Of a DNA stretch of 6,033 nucleotides, positions 5,910-6,033 are shown one piece after another. A program made the position numbers and the translations under genes. Every line of letters begins with the position of its first letter. Position 1 is the first letter of the stretch. The notes under the pieces were generated by a model that made no database searches, was not told the origin of the DNA, and saw nothing but the letters and a program-made list of their open reading frames with translations. This stretch comes from Thermodesulfatator sp. (GTDB lineage: Bacteria; Desulfobacterota; Dissulfuribacteria; Dissulfuribacterales; QOAL01). The stretch covers positions 1 to 6,033 of the forward strand of contig QOAL01000115.1 of the NCBI GenBank assembly GCA_003978135.1, in the 5' to 3' direction.

Positions 5910-6033
5910 AAATGTGCAGCTCATGCAAGGCAACCGGGCCTGTGCAGAAGCTGCCCTTGCAGCAGGTCTTGGTTTTTTTGCCGGCTATCCAATTACTCCT
6001 TCCTCTGAAATAGCGGATTTCTTATCAAGAAAA
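5887..6033 (+). CDS. korA: 2-oxoacid:ferredoxin oxidoreductase alpha subunit, 5' part only
   Basis: The first 49 codons of a KorA-type alpha subunit, cut by the window edge. MQGNRACAEAALAAGLGFFA followed by GYPITPSSEIADF is the signature N-terminus of this family, the pyrimidine-binding domain of the thiamine-diphosphate enzyme that converts 2-oxoglutarate (or a branched-chain 2-oxoacid) with CoA to an acyl-CoA, CO2 and reduced ferredoxin. In anaerobes it often works in the reductive or incomplete TCA cycle. Start chosen: ATG at 5887, overlapping korD by 23 bp. GTG at 5914 or ATG at 5923 would avoid the overlap and begin nearer the conserved QGN; none has a clear Shine-Dalgarno. The beta and gamma subunits are expected just to the right. 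Confidence 0.9.
   Translation, partial: MNLLPENKNVQLMQGNRACAEAALAAGLGFFAGYPITPSSEIADFLSRK

Noticed and set aside
5598..5933. 111-codon minus-strand open frame opposite korD
   Set aside because: The plus strand encodes eight spaced cysteines of a ferredoxin; the reverse frame is incidental.
1..6033. CRISPR array, tRNA, insertion sequence or phage attachment site
   Set aside because: No regularly spaced repeats, cloverleaf, transposase or terminal inverted repeats were seen on either strand.

Overview
The window looks like a piece of an anaerobic bacterial chromosome or contig of moderate G+C, most like a Desulfobacterota-type (deltaproteobacterial) sulfate reducer or syntroph. That placement is an inference from a ferredoxin-dependent 2-oxoacid oxidoreductase operon (korD-korA start) and from the style of the CoaBC and KorA proteins. 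There is no rRNA or other marker to settle it.

Layout: (1) Positions 1-983, plus strand: a CoaBC protein (coenzyme A synthesis) with an intact ligase half but a decarboxylase half that lacks its N-terminal portion. The first ~85 bases are AT-rich and do not encode the expected flavoprotein sequence, although the frame stays open to the window edge. (2) Positions 984-1061: a short convergent intergenic region with an imperfect hairpin. (3) Positions 1062-5378, minus strand: a tightly coupled five-gene operon, read right to left as acyl carrier protein, FabG-like short-chain dehydrogenase/reductase, AMP-forming acyl ligase (ANL family), GNAT-like acyltransferase with an unassigned C-terminal half, and NodB-type polysaccharide deacetylase. 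All junctions overlap or lie within about 10 nt. (4) Positions 5379-5690: a divergent intergenic region with a good sigma70-type promoter toward the right, a possible 30-codon ORF and a perfect 6-bp stem-loop. (5) Positions 5691-6033, plus strand: a 2x[4Fe-4S] ferredoxin subunit overlapping the start of a 2-oxoacid:ferredoxin oxidoreductase alpha subunit that runs off the window.

How the genes may work together: the ligase would activate a carboxylic acid as its adenylate and load it on the ACP. The SDR could reduce a 3-oxo group on the bound acyl chain, and the GNAT-like protein could pass the acyl group to an acceptor. The deacetylase could expose an amine by removing N-acetyl from a sugar. 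Together they read as a self-contained module that swaps an acetyl group for a custom acyl group on a glycan or amino-sugar precursor. This is inference: no glycosyltransferase, exporter or exosortase lies in the window, so the product is unknown. The kor genes and coaBC are core metabolism and may be neighbours by chance.
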